This document shows, in pieces, positions 51,182-61,013 of a stretch of 64,000 nt of DNA (within the stretch, counting starts at the first letter, position 1; each line of letters opens with the position of its first letter). The notes under the pieces were generated by a model. That model saw only the letters and a program-made list of their open reading frames with translations, made no database searches and was not told the DNA's origin. Both the position numbers and the translations under genes were made by a program. Origin of the DNA: Guptibacillus hwajinpoensis (lineage in GTDB: Bacteria > Bacillota > Bacilli > Bacillales > Guptibacillaceae); the NCBI RefSeq assembly GCF_005144865.1, contig NZ_SWFM01000003.1, forward strand, positions 1-64,000, read 5' to 3'.

Positions 51182-52474
51182 TCACGGATAAAGACGATTT
51201 AAAAGGCGCGGGAATGGAATTGTTTCACGAACATGTTCCACACCAGAAAGCCATGCAACTGTTCGTTCTAATCCTAGGCCGAAACCGGAATGTGGAACTG
51301 AACCATAACGACGAAGTTCAAGGTACCATTTGTATGCATCATCCGTTAGGCCATGTTCCTCATAACGCTGCTCAAGAAGCGCAAGGTCATCAATTCTTTG
51401 ACTTCCGCCAATAATTTCACCATAACCTTCAGGTGCAATTAAATCTGCACACAACACAACGTCCTCACGCTCAGGATCTGGTTTCATATAGAATGCTTTA
51501 ATATCTTTTGGATAGTTTGTAATGAAAACTGGCTTCTCAAAGCTTTCTGCAATCGCCGTTTCATGTGGGGCACCAAAGTCTTCTCCCCACTCGATGTCTG
51601 TAAAGCCTTTATCCTTAAGAAGGGTAATCGCATCATCGTATGAAATACGTGGGAAAGGTGCTTTAATTGCTTCTAGTTTTGATAAATCACGTTCAAGTGT
51701 TTTAAGCTCCATTTGACAGTTATCTAATACAGACTGAACAAGGAAGCTTACATACTGTTCTTGAACTTCAAGACTCTCCTCATGATTCATAAACGCCATC
51801 TCAGGTTCAATCATCCAGAACTCAATTAAATGACGACGTGTCTTGGACTTCTCTGCTCGGAATGTTGGCCCAAACGAGAAGACTCTTCCAAACGCCATTG
51901 CAGCTGCTTCCATATAAAGTTGACCACTTTGTGAAAGATAAGCATCTTCCTCAAAGTACTTTGTATGGAATAAATCAGTTGTTCCTTCAGCAGAGCTACC
52001 TGTTAAAATTGGCGGATCAATTTTAACGAAATCATTCTCATTAAAGAATTGGTACGTTGCTCGGATAATTTCGTTTCTAATGCGTAGAATAGCATTTTGA
52101 CGGCGCGAACGGATCCAAAGATGGCGGTTATCCATCAAAAATTCTGTTCCGTGCTCTTTTGGTGTAATTGGGTAGTCAACAGCTTCATGAATTAATTCAA
52201 CGTTGGTAACTGTAAGTTCATAACCTGATTGTGAACGATCATCTTCACGAACAATTCCAGTTACCCATACAGAAGACTCTTGTGTCAGGTTCTTCGCTGC
52301 TTCCCATGCCTCTTCTGAAACTTCTTTTTTTACCATAACGCCTTGAATAAATCCAGTTCCATCACGAAGTTGTAGAAACTGAATCTTACCACTAGAACGC
52401 TTATTATGTAGCCATGCGCCAATTGTTACAGACTGTTCAACCTGTTTATCTACATTTGAAATCGTTGTTTTCAC
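51182..52474 (-). CDS. asnS: Asparaginyl-tRNA synthetase
   Basis: 430 residues. OB-fold anticodon domain ([27 protein letters not shown]), then class II motifs: motif 2 [25 protein letters not shown] and motif 3 [18 protein letters not shown] start behind GGAGGG. A hairpin-containing leader of about 170 bases separates it from aspB. Confidence 0.96.
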   Translation of the reverse strand: MKTTISNVDKQVEQSVTIGAWLHNKRSSGKIQFLQLRDGTGFIQGVMVKKEVSEEAWEAAKNLTQESSVWVTGIVREDDRSQSGYELTVTNVELIHEAVDYPITPKEHGTEFLMDNRHLWIRSRRQNAILRIRNEIIRATYQFFNENDFVKIDPPILTGSSAEGTTDLFHTKYFEEDAYLSQSGQLYMEAAAMAFGRVFSFGPTFRAEKSKTRRHLIEFWMIEPEMAFMNHEESLEVQEQYVSFLVQSVLDNCQMELKTLERDLSKLEAIKAPFPRISYDDAITLLKDKGFTDIEWGEDFGAPHETAIAESFEKPVFITNYPKDIKAFYMKPDPEREDVVLCADLIAPEGYGEIIGGSQRIDDLALLEQRYEEHGLTDDAYKWYLELRRYGSVPHSGFGLGLERTVAWLSGVEHVRETIPFPRLLNRLYP

Positions 52475-52499
52475 TGCTAATTTCCCTCCAACTAATTAA

Positions 52500-52575
52500 G
52501 AAAAGCGATCGCACCGAACACCTACCTCCAATTGACATTTTCGGTAGATGTCTTGCATCGTATGATCGCTTTATA
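52500..52575 (-). promoter_or_regulatory. Structured leader between aspB and asnS
   Basis: On the minus strand AGCGATCATACGATG and, 50 bases later, GTGCGATCGCT can pair and are followed by TTTTC, with a smaller CATCTACCGAAAATG hairpin inside. It may be the aspB terminator or an attenuator of asnS. No T-box consensus (UGGNACCGCG) is present. Confidence 0.4.
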
Positions 52576-52644
52576 TTGTTAATGTTTTCAAATCGAAATG
52601 TTCAATCTATATTATACCGATTATTTGATTATACAACAACTTGC

Positions 52645-53832
52645 TTAGACAGCTTGTTTCGCTTTAACAAACCGCTCAATTCGATGTATAGCTTCTTGAA
52701 TAACATCTAATGAAGTAGCATAAGAAAGTCTCACGTTATCAGGGGATCCAAAACCGGATCCTGGTACAAGTGCGACCTTCTCTTCTTCAAGAAGTCCTTT
52801 TACAAAGTCATCGACAGAATTGAACCCAGTTTTCTCTGCTGCTTCTTTCGCATTAGGGAAAAGATAGAAAGCGCCTTGTGGCTTAACACAAGTAAATCCT
52901 GGAATGCGATTCAACTGATCGTAAACGGTATTGAGTCTTTCTTCAAAAGCTTCTTTCATTTCTGCCACAGGTTCCTGTGATCCTTCATATGCTGCAAGTG
53001 CTGCATATTGAGAAATGGAGGTAGGGTTTGATGTTGAATGACTTGCAAGGTTTGTCATAGCTTTAATGATTTCTTTTCTACCTGCAGCGTATCCAATTCT
53101 CCAACCTGTCATAGAATGTGATTTTGAAACTCCGTTAATGATAATTGTTTGTTGCTTTAATTCATCAGAAAGCTGAGCAATTGAAGTATGCTCTGTTCCA
53201 TCATATACGAGTTTCTCATATATTTCGTCTGAAACAATTATAATGTCATGCTTTAAGCAAAACGCACCAATTTCCTTTAATTCTTCAGGTGTATAAATAG
53301 AACCAGTTGGGTTTGAAGGTGAGTTAATGATGACAGCCTTTGTTCTAGTTGATACAGCTTTCTCGAGTTGATCAACTGTCACTTTAAATGATTGATCCTC
53401 TTTTCCCTCCACATAAACTGGATGACCCCCCGCAAGCTTTACCTGTTCAGGATAACTTACCCAGTATGGTGTTGGGATGATGACTTCATCACCTTCATCA
53501 AGAATAACTTGAAATAACGTATATAGAGCATGCTTTGCTCCAGTGCAGACGATAATTTCTTCAGGATTATAGGATATATTTTGATCCTGTTCAAACTTGG
53601 ATATGATACTTTCTTTAAGTGGAAGAATACCACCAGCAGGTGTGTACTTTGTTAATCCTTCATCCATTGCTTTTTTAGCTGCTTCTAAAATGTGTAGTGG
53701 TGTATTGAAGTCTGGTTCTCCAGCACCAAGTGCAATTACATCGTGCCCTTCTGCTTTTAACGCTTTGGCTTTAGCTGTAATTTCCAGTGTAGCAGATGGC
53801 GTAAGAGCCGCGACTCGCTTTGATAAATTCAT
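52645..53832 (-). CDS. aspB: Aspartate aminotransferase AspB
   Basis: 395 residues, class I aminotransferase: ALGAGEPDFNTP, INSPSNPTGSIYTPEEL, DEIYEKLVYDG and the PLP lysine in GVSKSHSMTGWRIGY, Arg near NVRLSYA. Makes aspartate from oxaloacetate and glutamate. GGGAGGAATCAAT marks ATG 53832. Upstream of asnS and downstream of ypmB, the B. subtilis order. Confidence 0.95.
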   Translation of the reverse strand: MNLSKRVAALTPSATLEITAKAKALKAEGHDVIALGAGEPDFNTPLHILEAAKKAMDEGLTKYTPAGGILPLKESIISKFEQDQNISYNPEEIIVCTGAKHALYTLFQVILDEGDEVIIPTPYWVSYPEQVKLAGGHPVYVEGKEDQSFKVTVDQLEKAVSTRTKAVIINSPSNPTGSIYTPEELKEIGAFCLKHDIIIVSDEIYEKLVYDGTEHTSIAQLSDELKQQTIIINGVSKSHSMTGWRIGYAAGRKEIIKAMTNLASHSTSNPTSISQYAALAAYEGSQEPVAEMKEAFEERLNTVYDQLNRIPGFTCVKPQGAFYLFPNAKEAAEKTGFNSVDDFVKGLLEEEKVALVPGSGFGSPDNVRLSYATSLDVIQEAIHRIERFVKAKQAV

Positions 53833-53852
53833 ATTGATTCCTCCCATTGTCC

Positions 53853-54359
53853 TTAACTTTGTCTAATCGTTCTTGACCGCCAGTATTCTCCATTGCTGAA
53901 ATAATAATAAGCAAATGTGTAGCGATTATCGGTATCAATAAAAGTTGCTTCCCAAACAAGAACCTGCTGATCCTCTTTATTCGTTTCGATTCCCGGTTTA
54001 ATATCAATAATCTCCCTAGGAGAAAACTGTTCCGATATCCTGTTTTTAATTGCATCAGAAGTCACACCCTCATTGGTTTTCTTAGTTACGAGTGGTGCTT
54101 TCTTTTCAGGAACGAACACAAATACTTCTTCACCATTTTTATTTGGACCTTTTAATACGACATAAGCCTCGTTTGTACCATGGTAGTGTATCGCTTCATC
54201 AATTGTGGATATTAAAGATTCTGACTGCGCTCTTTGCGTAGCTTTTTCTTCAAGCTGGTTAGGATGATCAAGAACGGAGTGATAAAATGAAACCCCTTGC
54301 CAAATCAATAGTACGAAAATAACACCAGCAATAATTCCGATTACTTTCATCACGTTCAT
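53853..54359 (-). CDS. ypmB: YpmB-like membrane-anchored protein (DUF5590)
   Basis: 168 residues. One N-terminal anchor (VIGIIAGVIFVLLIWQGVSFY) and an extracellular part with two PepSY-like repeats (YVVLKGPNKNGEEVFVFVPEKK; WEATFIDTDNRYTFAYYYFSNGEYW). Starts 4 bases after ypmA ends. Function unknown. Confidence 0.82.
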   Translation of the reverse strand: MNVMKVIGIIAGVIFVLLIWQGVSFYHSVLDHPNQLEEKATQRAQSESLISTIDEAIHYHGTNEAYVVLKGPNKNGEEVFVFVPEKKAPLVTKKTNEGVTSDAIKNRISEQFSPREIIDIKPGIETNKEDQQVLVWEATFIDTDNRYTFAYYYFSNGEYWRSRTIRQS

Positions 54360-54363
54360 CCGA

Positions 54364-54534
54364 TTATGTACGATAAATCGTAAAGATCATCTGTTCCTGG
54401 TCTTCTTCATCAAGTGCAAGACCGAACATTAGATCCTTTTCTTTTAACGTCCGATTTAATGAGTCTACAATTTTATAAATATCTAGTGACTTGCTGACTT
54501 TAACAGTCGACAATACTTCTATGTTACTTTCCAT
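54364..54534 (-). CDS. ypmA: YpmA family protein (DUF4264)
   Basis: 56 residues: VLSTVKVSKSLDIYKIVDSLNRTLKEKDLMFGLALDEED. GGGAGTTGG precedes ATG 54534. Located between dinG and ypmB as in B. subtilis. Function unknown. Confidence 0.8.
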   Translation of the reverse strand: MESNIEVLSTVKVSKSLDIYKIVDSLNRTLKEKDLMFGLALDEEDQEQMIFTIYRT

Positions 54535-54614
54535 TTCTGCCAACTCCCTGTTTAGTATGTAATACACTCACTGAATAGGTAAGTTTCAATGAGATCCACT
54601 CACCCCTAAATTTA

Positions 54615-54722
54615 CTACTTATAGTTGAAAAGGTAAGTGACAAACTATAAGTACCGCCAAAAGCGGTGCACTACTAATAGTGCCCCACTTCCAACATTGC
54701 CTGCGCACTGCGCAGGCTCTTA
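54615..54722 (-). promoter_or_regulatory. Four successive hairpins upstream of ypmA
   Basis: Inverted repeats follow one another: ACTTATAGTT/AACTATAAGT (54617-54652), ACCGCC-AAAA-GGCGGT type (54653-54667), GCACTA-CTAA-TAGTGC (54667-54683) and GCCTGCGCA-C-TGCGCAGGC (54699-54718). This 300-base gap carries no gene. The last one plus TCTTATACTTT may end or start transcription; the set as a whole is unexplained. Confidence 0.5.
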
Positions 54723-54851
54723 TACTTTAGCCATGTTAATTAAACTTTCCTTATAGAAAACTCGCTTATAAACAAAAGGCATAACCCACCGTTTTCTAAC
54801 ACTATTTTTCAATAAGTTGCGGTATTTTGCAACATATAACCTTAAGAAAGT

Positions 54852-55676
54852 TTATCTTGTTTCTTTCGTTGGAAGCGTGATGACATCATATCGATCGTTC
54901 TGGAACCTTAGTGTGACACTTCCGATTCGATAAGGATAATAAACGTCTGTCCAGGTCTCACTTAAACGTTCAAGTACAGATTCGCTCACATCAATATTTT
55001 TATGGCGAAAAATAACAGCCATTTGAGGATCGATTGCACTGAGGAATTCTGCTGAAGTGCCATTACCAGCTCCAAAGTTAGCAACTTTCAGGACTTCTAC
55101 CGTTCGTCCTGAAGATGCAATGGATTCTTCCAATTCCACATCTGTTTCACCCATCATTAATAAATGTTGGCTTCCTAAGGATAGCATATATGTGACTGCT
55201 CCTGCCTTAGATATGTTTATAATTTCTGCATTAACATCCTCCATAAGTTCAAGCTTTTGTTTATCTTGCACTTTCGTTTGGACCACTTGAGAAGGAATAG
55301 GTGAAACAAGAGACTTTTGAAGCTGCCCAGATATCAACAATTCATTGACATTAAAATACCGGAGTAATGTATTGAAATTACCTGTATAGACTTCATCTGC
55401 ATTCGTTAAAAATACCTTACTAATATCTTTTACATTAAACATTTGTAGACGATCGATTAGCTCTTGCTCAGATGCAGAACTACCTGTATTAATTAACACA
55501 GCTCCACCTTCTGCTCGTTGTAGCAAAATCGCTTCACCAACAGATAAATCAAGAAAAGTAATGGCAATTTCATGATTTCCTAAATGCAAATCAACCGATT
55601 CAATAGAGGCTTCTGCATTGGCACTATTAAAAAACATAACAAGCAACAAAATACATAGCGCAACATATTTTTTCAT
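54852..55676 (-). CDS. Secreted ComEC-like metallo-beta-lactamase-fold protein lacking metal ligands
   Basis: 274 residues. A signal peptide (KKYVALCILLLVMFFNSANA) precedes a domain colinear with the ComEC/Rec2 C-terminal MBL: AITFLDLSVGEAILLQ, GAVLINTG, KVFLTNADEVYTGN (where THxHxDHxGG is expected), LLMMGE, EVLKVANFGAGNGTSAEFL (where KVxHHGS is expected). All metal-binding histidines are replaced, so it is probably not a nuclease. GGGAGGTAG precedes ATG 55676. Confidence 0.7.
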   Translation of the reverse strand: MKKYVALCILLLVMFFNSANAEASIESVDLHLGNHEIAITFLDLSVGEAILLQRAEGGAVLINTGSSASEQELIDRLQMFNVKDISKVFLTNADEVYTGNFNTLLRYFNVNELLISGQLQKSLVSPIPSQVVQTKVQDKQKLELMEDVNAEIINISKAGAVTYMLSLGSQHLLMMGETDVELEESIASSGRTVEVLKVANFGAGNGTSAEFLSAIDPQMAVIFRHKNIDVSESVLERLSETWTDVYYPYRIGSVTLRFQNDRYDVITLPTKETR

Positions 55677-55718
55677 CACACTACCTCCCTTAGGATTAGT
55701 GTGTGACGAATGAATGCT

Positions 55719-58514
55719 TTATAACCAAAGATCCAGCTCATTTACTAACTCTTCTACGCTTCCTTTAAGAAGGGGCACATCAGGTAGAGATTTTACAAAG
55801 GAACGTCCGTAACGTGTTGAAATGATTCGTCGATCGAAAACGAAAACAGCTCCTCGATCTCGTTGTGAGCGGACTAGCCTACCGAATCCTTGTTTAAATC
55901 GAATAATTGCCTCTGGAAGAGACAGCTCCATAAATGGATTTCCACCCGCTTCTTTTAATAGCTCAGATCTAGCCTGGAACACAGGATTATCTGGTGGAGA
56001 GAATGGTAAACGGACGATGATTAAACAACTTAAATCCTCACCGGGTATATCTACACCTTCCCAGAAGCTACTTGTTCCAAAAAGAATCGCATCTTCACTT
56101 TCTTTAAAATTCTTCGTAAGCCTCACTCGGCTTCCGCTATCAACTCCCTGACTAATTAGTGTCAATTCATCATGTTCAATTAATTCTTTCATTCGATGAT
56201 GCGCTTTTCGTAGCATGTCATAAGAAGTAAACAGAACAAGCATCCGTCCACGGGTTACGCGCGCGATTTGTAGAATCGCATTCGTTATAGATTCGACGAA
56301 TTGACTATCAGATACGTCTTTAATCATCGGAAGATCGGTCGGAATCATTAATCGCGCCTGTTCACTATAATCGAATGGAGACTCATAACGATGTATAAGT
56401 GGACCAAATTCTTCTAGACCAAGACGATTGATAATGTAATCAAAGGAATTTCTGACCGTTAGTGTAGCTGACGTAAGCAAAACACTCTTTTTCTTACCGA
56501 AATATTCGCTAGAAAGTACGTTGCCTACTTCAACCGGCCTGCTGAATAGAAACGCTGAATTCAAGGCGCCTTTAGGGTCAATTTCTACCCATTTAACATC
56601 GTTCTCATTTTCGTTAAGAAGTAAGTAATCTACTTTTGCGAGCTCCTCAAGAACGGAGGAATGAATGCCTTTAAAATCAGCGACAGCATTAAGCTGTTCT
56701 CGCGTTAATTCATCTTCTTTCAGATCAAGTTCTTTTTCTAATTTTTTCAACGCTTTATCAAGGTCTTTTAGATAAAAGACCAGCCTGTGTGCAGCTTCCT
56801 GTATCGCTTCCCACGCCGCTCCGCTCTCATTATCTAAGCGATAACTTAATCGACCAATCTCATTAGAACGATTCATATTTTTCAACACATACCGATGAAG
56901 CATTCGAAAAAGCTCATCTAAATCGCCAAGAATCGTTTTCACATACGCATCGATTTCTGCTTTATATTCCTGGATTTCTACTTCTACGTCTTTCAAAATA
57001 CTATTCATTTTTCCGTAGATGCCATCTCCATCTTTCAATCCCATTCGAACAAACCCCTGGAGAATTGAAAAATAATCTGTTTTCACACCAAAGAATTCAG
57101 TGGCAATATCCTCTAAATGATGTGCTTCATCAATGACGGCCTGTTGATAAGCAGGTAAGAGTTGATGTTCATTAATTAAATCGCTAAATAAGAGTGCATG
57201 GTTAGTAATAATGAGATCTGCATTCAATGCAAACCGTTTTCTTCTATGATAGAAATCTCTTGAGAACCATGGTGAGCGATGATTAGCAGAGACAGCTGCA
57301 TCACTTTTCACCTGTTGCCAGAAAATTTTCCCTCCGCTCGACAGATTTAATTCTTCTACATCACCATAATCTGTTTCGAGTAGCCAAACGAGAATCTGTG
57401 CTTTCGTCAATATTGTATCGTAATTATCTTCTTCGACTCGGTAAAGTTGTTGCTCGAACCTTGTTAAGTCAAGGTAATTACTTCTCCCCTTAATAATTGT
57501 TGCTCCGAAGTCAAAAGGAAGAATGTCTCGGAGAAAAGGGATATCTCTCTGTAACAACTGCTCTTGCAATTGAATGGTATGCGTACTTACTACCACAGGT
57601 TTTCCTGTGTTCTTTGCATGGACAACTCCAGGTAGTAAATATCCAAGCGATTTCCCTATACCTGTTCCTGCCTCAATTAATGCATGCTGGTTTGTATCGA
57701 AAGCAAGGGCAACCTGCTTCATCATATCGGTTTGTCCTGCTCGTACTTCAAAACCTGGAATGATTTCCGCCATCTTCTTTTCGAACTCAGCTTGAGCAGA
57801 TTGAAATGGAATCGCTTCTTTCATAGGCGTACTGTCAGCTAGCTCATCCTGACGTTTAATAGCAATTTCGCGAAATATCTCAAAGTTGCCTTCAGGTTCG
57901 ATTGTTCTCTGTTTGTCATCGATTGTTTCATTCAGTACGACTTCGATATCGCTGTATAACCTTGGAGCCAGTTCTGTTAGCTGCTGTAAAGTAACGATTG
58001 GAATCGACTCTAACTTATCAAATAAGTATAAAAGCAGCTCAGCTGTTACTTCTGCATCACTATCTGCCTGGTGGGGATTATCATGTTGAAAGTTTAAAAA
58101 TTCGGCAAGCCACGATAACTTATACGCTTCTGCTGTTGGTAGTAGAATTCTTGCTAACTCAACTGTATCAATCATAGGACCTGAAAATGGATCATATCCG
58201 CTTGCATCGAGTTGAGCGTTCATGAAATTAAGGTCAAACCGTACATTATGCGCAACAAAATAAGCTCCATCAAGACGTTTGAGAAGTTCTGGTGCAACTT
58301 CTTCAAATAATGGTGCTTCTTTAAGATCATCATCCGTTATCCCTGTAAGCTGTTGAATAAAAAGTGGTATAGGCTGTTCAGGGTTCACAAATGAGGAGTA
58401 GCGGTCTACAATCGTCCCTCCCTCGACGATAGCCAAGCCAATTTGGATAATACGATCTCCATTTTTAGGAGAATTCCCAGTTGTTTCAAAGTCTATTATT
58501 GTATATCGATTCAT
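55719..58514 (-). CDS. dinG: DinG helicase with exonuclease domain
   Basis: 931 residues. N-terminal DnaQ-like 3'-5' exonuclease (IIDFETTGNSPKNGDRIIQIG; HNVRFDLNFM), then a superfamily 2 XPD/DinG-type helicase: GQTDMMKQV, Walker A IEAGTGIGKSLGYLLP, DEAHH box, TSATL, and motif VI QGFGRLVRSQRDRGA. The Gram-positive DinG form; it lacks iron-sulfur cysteines. Located before ypmA as in B. subtilis. Confidence 0.94.
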   Translation of the reverse strand: MNRYTIIDFETTGNSPKNGDRIIQIGLAIVEGGTIVDRYSSFVNPEQPIPLFIQQLTGITDDDLKEAPLFEEVAPELLKRLDGAYFVAHNVRFDLNFMNAQLDASGYDPFSGPMIDTVELARILLPTAEAYKLSWLAEFLNFQHDNPHQADSDAEVTAELLLYLFDKLESIPIVTLQQLTELAPRLYSDIEVVLNETIDDKQRTIEPEGNFEIFREIAIKRQDELADSTPMKEAIPFQSAQAEFEKKMAEIIPGFEVRAGQTDMMKQVALAFDTNQHALIEAGTGIGKSLGYLLPGVVHAKNTGKPVVVSTHTIQLQEQLLQRDIPFLRDILPFDFGATIIKGRSNYLDLTRFEQQLYRVEEDNYDTILTKAQILVWLLETDYGDVEELNLSSGGKIFWQQVKSDAAVSANHRSPWFSRDFYHRRKRFALNADLIITNHALLFSDLINEHQLLPAYQQAVIDEAHHLEDIATEFFGVKTDYFSILQGFVRMGLKDGDGIYGKMNSILKDVEVEIQEYKAEIDAYVKTILGDLDELFRMLHRYVLKNMNRSNEIGRLSYRLDNESGAAWEAIQEAAHRLVFYLKDLDKALKKLEKELDLKEDELTREQLNAVADFKGIHSSVLEELAKVDYLLLNENENDVKWVEIDPKGALNSAFLFSRPVEVGNVLSSEYFGKKKSVLLTSATLTVRNSFDYIINRLGLEEFGPLIHRYESPFDYSEQARLMIPTDLPMIKDVSDSQFVESITNAILQIARVTRGRMLVLFTSYDMLRKAHHRMKELIEHDELTLISQGVDSGSRVRLTKNFKESEDAILFGTSSFWEGVDIPGEDLSCLIIVRLPFSPPDNPVFQARSELLKEAGGNPFMELSLPEAIIRFKQGFGRLVRSQRDRGAVFVFDRRIISTRYGRSFVKSLPDVPLLKGSVEELVNELDLWL

Positions 58515-58619
58515 TCATTTTCACCTCAGTTACTTCAACCCATCACTGTTCACTTTTATAACTTTATCATTTTTTATCAAGAACGGAAAATAATTTCTAA
58601 TGCCACTATACTTTTCTTA

Positions 58620-58656
58620 TTAAAAAAATGCTCTGGACAGGGTCCAGAGCATTTGC
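58620..58656 (-). terminator. Terminator of the pan operon
   Basis: TGCTCTGGAC-CCT-GTCCAGAGCA with seven T on the minus strand, right after panD. Confidence 0.8.
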
Positions 58657-58657
58657 A

Positions 58658-59041
58658 CTATAAGATTGTTCCAGCAGGTTCAGCACCAATCATATCGATG
58701 ATGTGATTGTGTTCATTCATAATTGCGACACGTGGAGTAAAGTGTCTAGCTTCTTCCTCACTCATCATACCATATGCCACAATAATAATAACATCCCCCT
58801 GTTGAACAAGGCGTGCAGCTGCTCCATTTAAACACACTACACCTGATCCTCGCTCACCTGGAATAATATACGTTTCAAGTCTTGCCCCATTATTATTATT
58901 AACAATTTGAACTTTCTCATTCGGTAACATGCCAACCGCTTCAATGATCTCTTCGTCGATTGTAATGCTTCCTACATAATTTAAATTGGCTTCAGTAACT
59001 CGTGCTCTATGAATTTTACCCTTCATCATTGTAACAAACAT
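58658..59041 (-). CDS. panD: Aspartate 1-decarboxylase PanD
   Basis: 127 residues. The self-cleavage site GSIT is present (YVGSITID, Gly-Ser bond giving the pyruvoyl group), with the [12 protein letters not shown] start and the end region [10 protein letters not shown]. Makes beta-alanine from aspartate. Starts 3 bases after panC. AGGAGTG favours the first ATG. Confidence 0.96.
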   Translation of the reverse strand: MFVTMMKGKIHRARVTEANLNYVGSITIDEEIIEAVGMLPNEKVQIVNNNNGARLETYIIPGERGSGVVCLNGAAARLVQQGDVIIIVAYGMMSEEEARHFTPRVAIMNEHNHIIDMIGAEPAGTIL

Positions 59042-59043
59042 GG

Positions 59044-59904
59044 TTACACTCCTATCGCTATTTCACTAAAAGCAATTGTATTATCAATAAGTCTTGCTGC
59101 AGAGAATTGAACTGCAACGGCAACGATTACATTGTCTTCTATCTTAGTTACTGGTTGTAAGTCAGGATAGGAGAGCACTTCAATATAGTCAATCACTCCG
59201 GATGTTTGTTCTAAATACCCTTTTATCATAGCTTTTATCTTTATTGATTGTTTCTCTCCATCAGCAATTGCTCTCATCGCTGCATTTAAACCGTTTGAGA
59301 GTTGGATGGCTTCTTTCCGTTCTGACGGAGTAAGATAAACATTACGCGAACTCTTTGCAAGCCCATCATGTTCCCTTACAATCGGACAAGGCACAACTTC
59401 AACTGGTACGTTAAAATCGTCAATAAGTCCCTTAATGACAGCTACCTGCTGGGCATCTTTCATACCGAAATAAGCTCTGTCTGGAAGTACAATCTGAAGT
59501 AATTTTAGAACAACCGTTGCTACACCATCAAAATGTCCCGGCCTTGACTTTCCGCATAATGTATCGACTCGTTCCTTCACACTTAGCATTGTGGTGCGCT
59601 CTTTTGGATACATTTCATCTACATGAGGATAAAATAGTATGTCCACTCCAGCTTGAATTGCAAGCTCTTCATCACGCTTTAAATCTCTTGGATATCGATC
59701 AAAATCTTCATTCGGCCCGAACTGCAAAGGATTGACAAAGATGCTCATGATAACGCAATCATTTTGCTCATTTGCTTCATTTACAAGACTTATATGTCCT
59801 TCATGCAGAAATCCCATTGTAGGAACAAGACCAATTGTTTTTCCTTGCCTCATCATGTATTTTGATGTTTGCTGCATTTCTTTAATGGTTCGAATAATTC
59901 TCAT
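59044..59904 (-). CDS. panC: Pantothenate synthetase PanC
   Basis: 286 residues. [15 protein letters not shown] (HIGH-like), [33 protein letters not shown] and the KSSRNVYL loop. Joins pantoate and beta-alanine with ATP. Its ATG overlaps the panB stop (ATGA). Confidence 0.97.
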   Translation of the reverse strand: MRIIRTIKEMQQTSKYMMRQGKTIGLVPTMGFLHEGHISLVNEANEQNDCVIMSIFVNPLQFGPNEDFDRYPRDLKRDEELAIQAGVDILFYPHVDEMYPKERTTMLSVKERVDTLCGKSRPGHFDGVATVVLKLLQIVLPDRAYFGMKDAQQVAVIKGLIDDFNVPVEVVPCPIVREHDGLAKSSRNVYLTPSERKEAIQLSNGLNAAMRAIADGEKQSIKIKAMIKGYLEQTSGVIDYIEVLSYPDLQPVTKIEDNVIVAVAVQFSAARLIDNTIAFSEIAIGV

Positions 59905-60740
59905 GGTCGAGTCCCCCCGTACATTCCTGCTAGCTGTTCTTCTTTCATATTAAATGAATGTATTTGTTCAGGAAATTGTTGACCTTTGACATCGGCCACA
60001 TAGGTTTGGATCGCTTCATTTATTGTTTCACCAATATTCACATATTGTTTAACAAACTTCGGAACGTGTTCTGAAGCATACCCAATAACATCATGATAGA
60101 CAAGAACCTGTCCATCAGCAGATATACCTGCACCAATCCCAATTACTGGTATGGAAAGTTCTTTTGAAACAATTTCTGTTAGCTGTTGAGGCACGCATTC
60201 AAGTACTAGAGAAAAAGCTCCTGCCTGTTCAATTGCTTTCGCTTCTTTCACGAGGAGTTTTGCACTTTCGGATTCTCTTGCCTGTACTTTATATCCTCCA
60301 AGCACGCCAACCGATTGTGGTGTAAGTCCAAGATGGCCCATAACAGGTATTCCTGCAGCCGTCAGCTTCTGAATATGCATAATTACTTCTGCTCCACCTT
60401 CAAGCTTTACAGCATGTGCACCGGCTTCTTGAAGTAGTCTTCCTGCATGTGAGAGCGTTTCATTGAAACTGCTATGATAAGTTAAAAAAGGTAAATCTGT
60501 CACGATAAACGTTTTTGGAGCGCCCCGTTTCACTGCTTTCGTATGAAGAACCATATCATCCATTGTTACAGGGACTGTAGAATCATACCCTAGAGCAACC
60601 ATCCCTACAGAATCGCCAACTAAGATAAGATCAATTCCCGCTGCTTCAGAAAGCTTCGCAGAAGGATAATCATAAGCAGTAAGCATTGCAATAGGCTGAT
60701 TGCTCTCTTTCATTTTCTTGAAGTCAGTAGTAGTTTTCAT
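59901..60740 (-). CDS. panB: Ketopantoate hydroxymethyltransferase PanB
   Basis: 279 residues, TIM barrel: [63 protein letters not shown]. First step of pantothenate synthesis, using methylene-THF. AAGGAGG lies 8-9 bases before ATG 60740. Preceded by a large structured leader. Confidence 0.97.
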   Translation of the reverse strand: MKTTTDFKKMKESNQPIAMLTAYDYPSAKLSEAAGIDLILVGDSVGMVALGYDSTVPVTMDDMVLHTKAVKRGAPKTFIVTDLPFLTYHSSFNETLSHAGRLLQEAGAHAVKLEGGAEVIMHIQKLTAAGIPVMGHLGLTPQSVGVLGGYKVQARESESAKLLVKEAKAIEQAGAFSLVLECVPQQLTEIVSKELSIPVIGIGAGISADGQVLVYHDVIGYASEHVPKFVKQYVNIGETINEAIQTYVADVKGQQFPEQIHSFNMKEEQLAGMYGGTRP

Positions 60741-60779
60741 GTCATTTTCCTCCTTAATCAGAGGAACATCGAACCGCAC

Positions 60780-60950
60780 AAAAAACCTCCTAATATGGCA
60801 TTACGGCTGACAGGGGTTACCTTATCAGTCTGTGAACACACAGACTCGCCGTAACGCTCCATAAGGAGGTTACATAACGGTTTCATCCCTCTGTCCCAGT
60901 CCATTTGGATCAAGGCAGACTATTTTATTCAAAAGAACTAATGGTGCGGT
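60780..60950 (-). promoter_or_regulatory. Structured RNA leader of panB (riboswitch candidate, perhaps the pan motif)
   Basis: On the minus strand AACCTCCTTATGG and CCATATTAGGAGGTT enclose about 75 bases and are followed by TTTTTT. Inside lie CGTTACGGC/GCCGTAATG, a stem AGTCTGTG-TG-TTCACAGACT, and GGTAACC. Further upstream is GGGCGGTATCTG/TAGAACCGCACC. The outer stem plus U-run is terminator-like, so transcription into panBCD may be switched. The 'pan motif' RNA is known before panB in Firmicutes; identity is not proven. Confidence 0.6.
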
Positions 60951-61013
60951 TCTAAACAGATACCGCCCTTTCACTTGTAGTATAGCAGATAATTCTCAAA
61001 AAGTGGGCAATAA

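Noticed and set aside
52475..52644. T-box riboswitch upstream of asnS
   Set aside because: The conserved antiterminator box UGGNACCGCG and specifier loop features are not seen.
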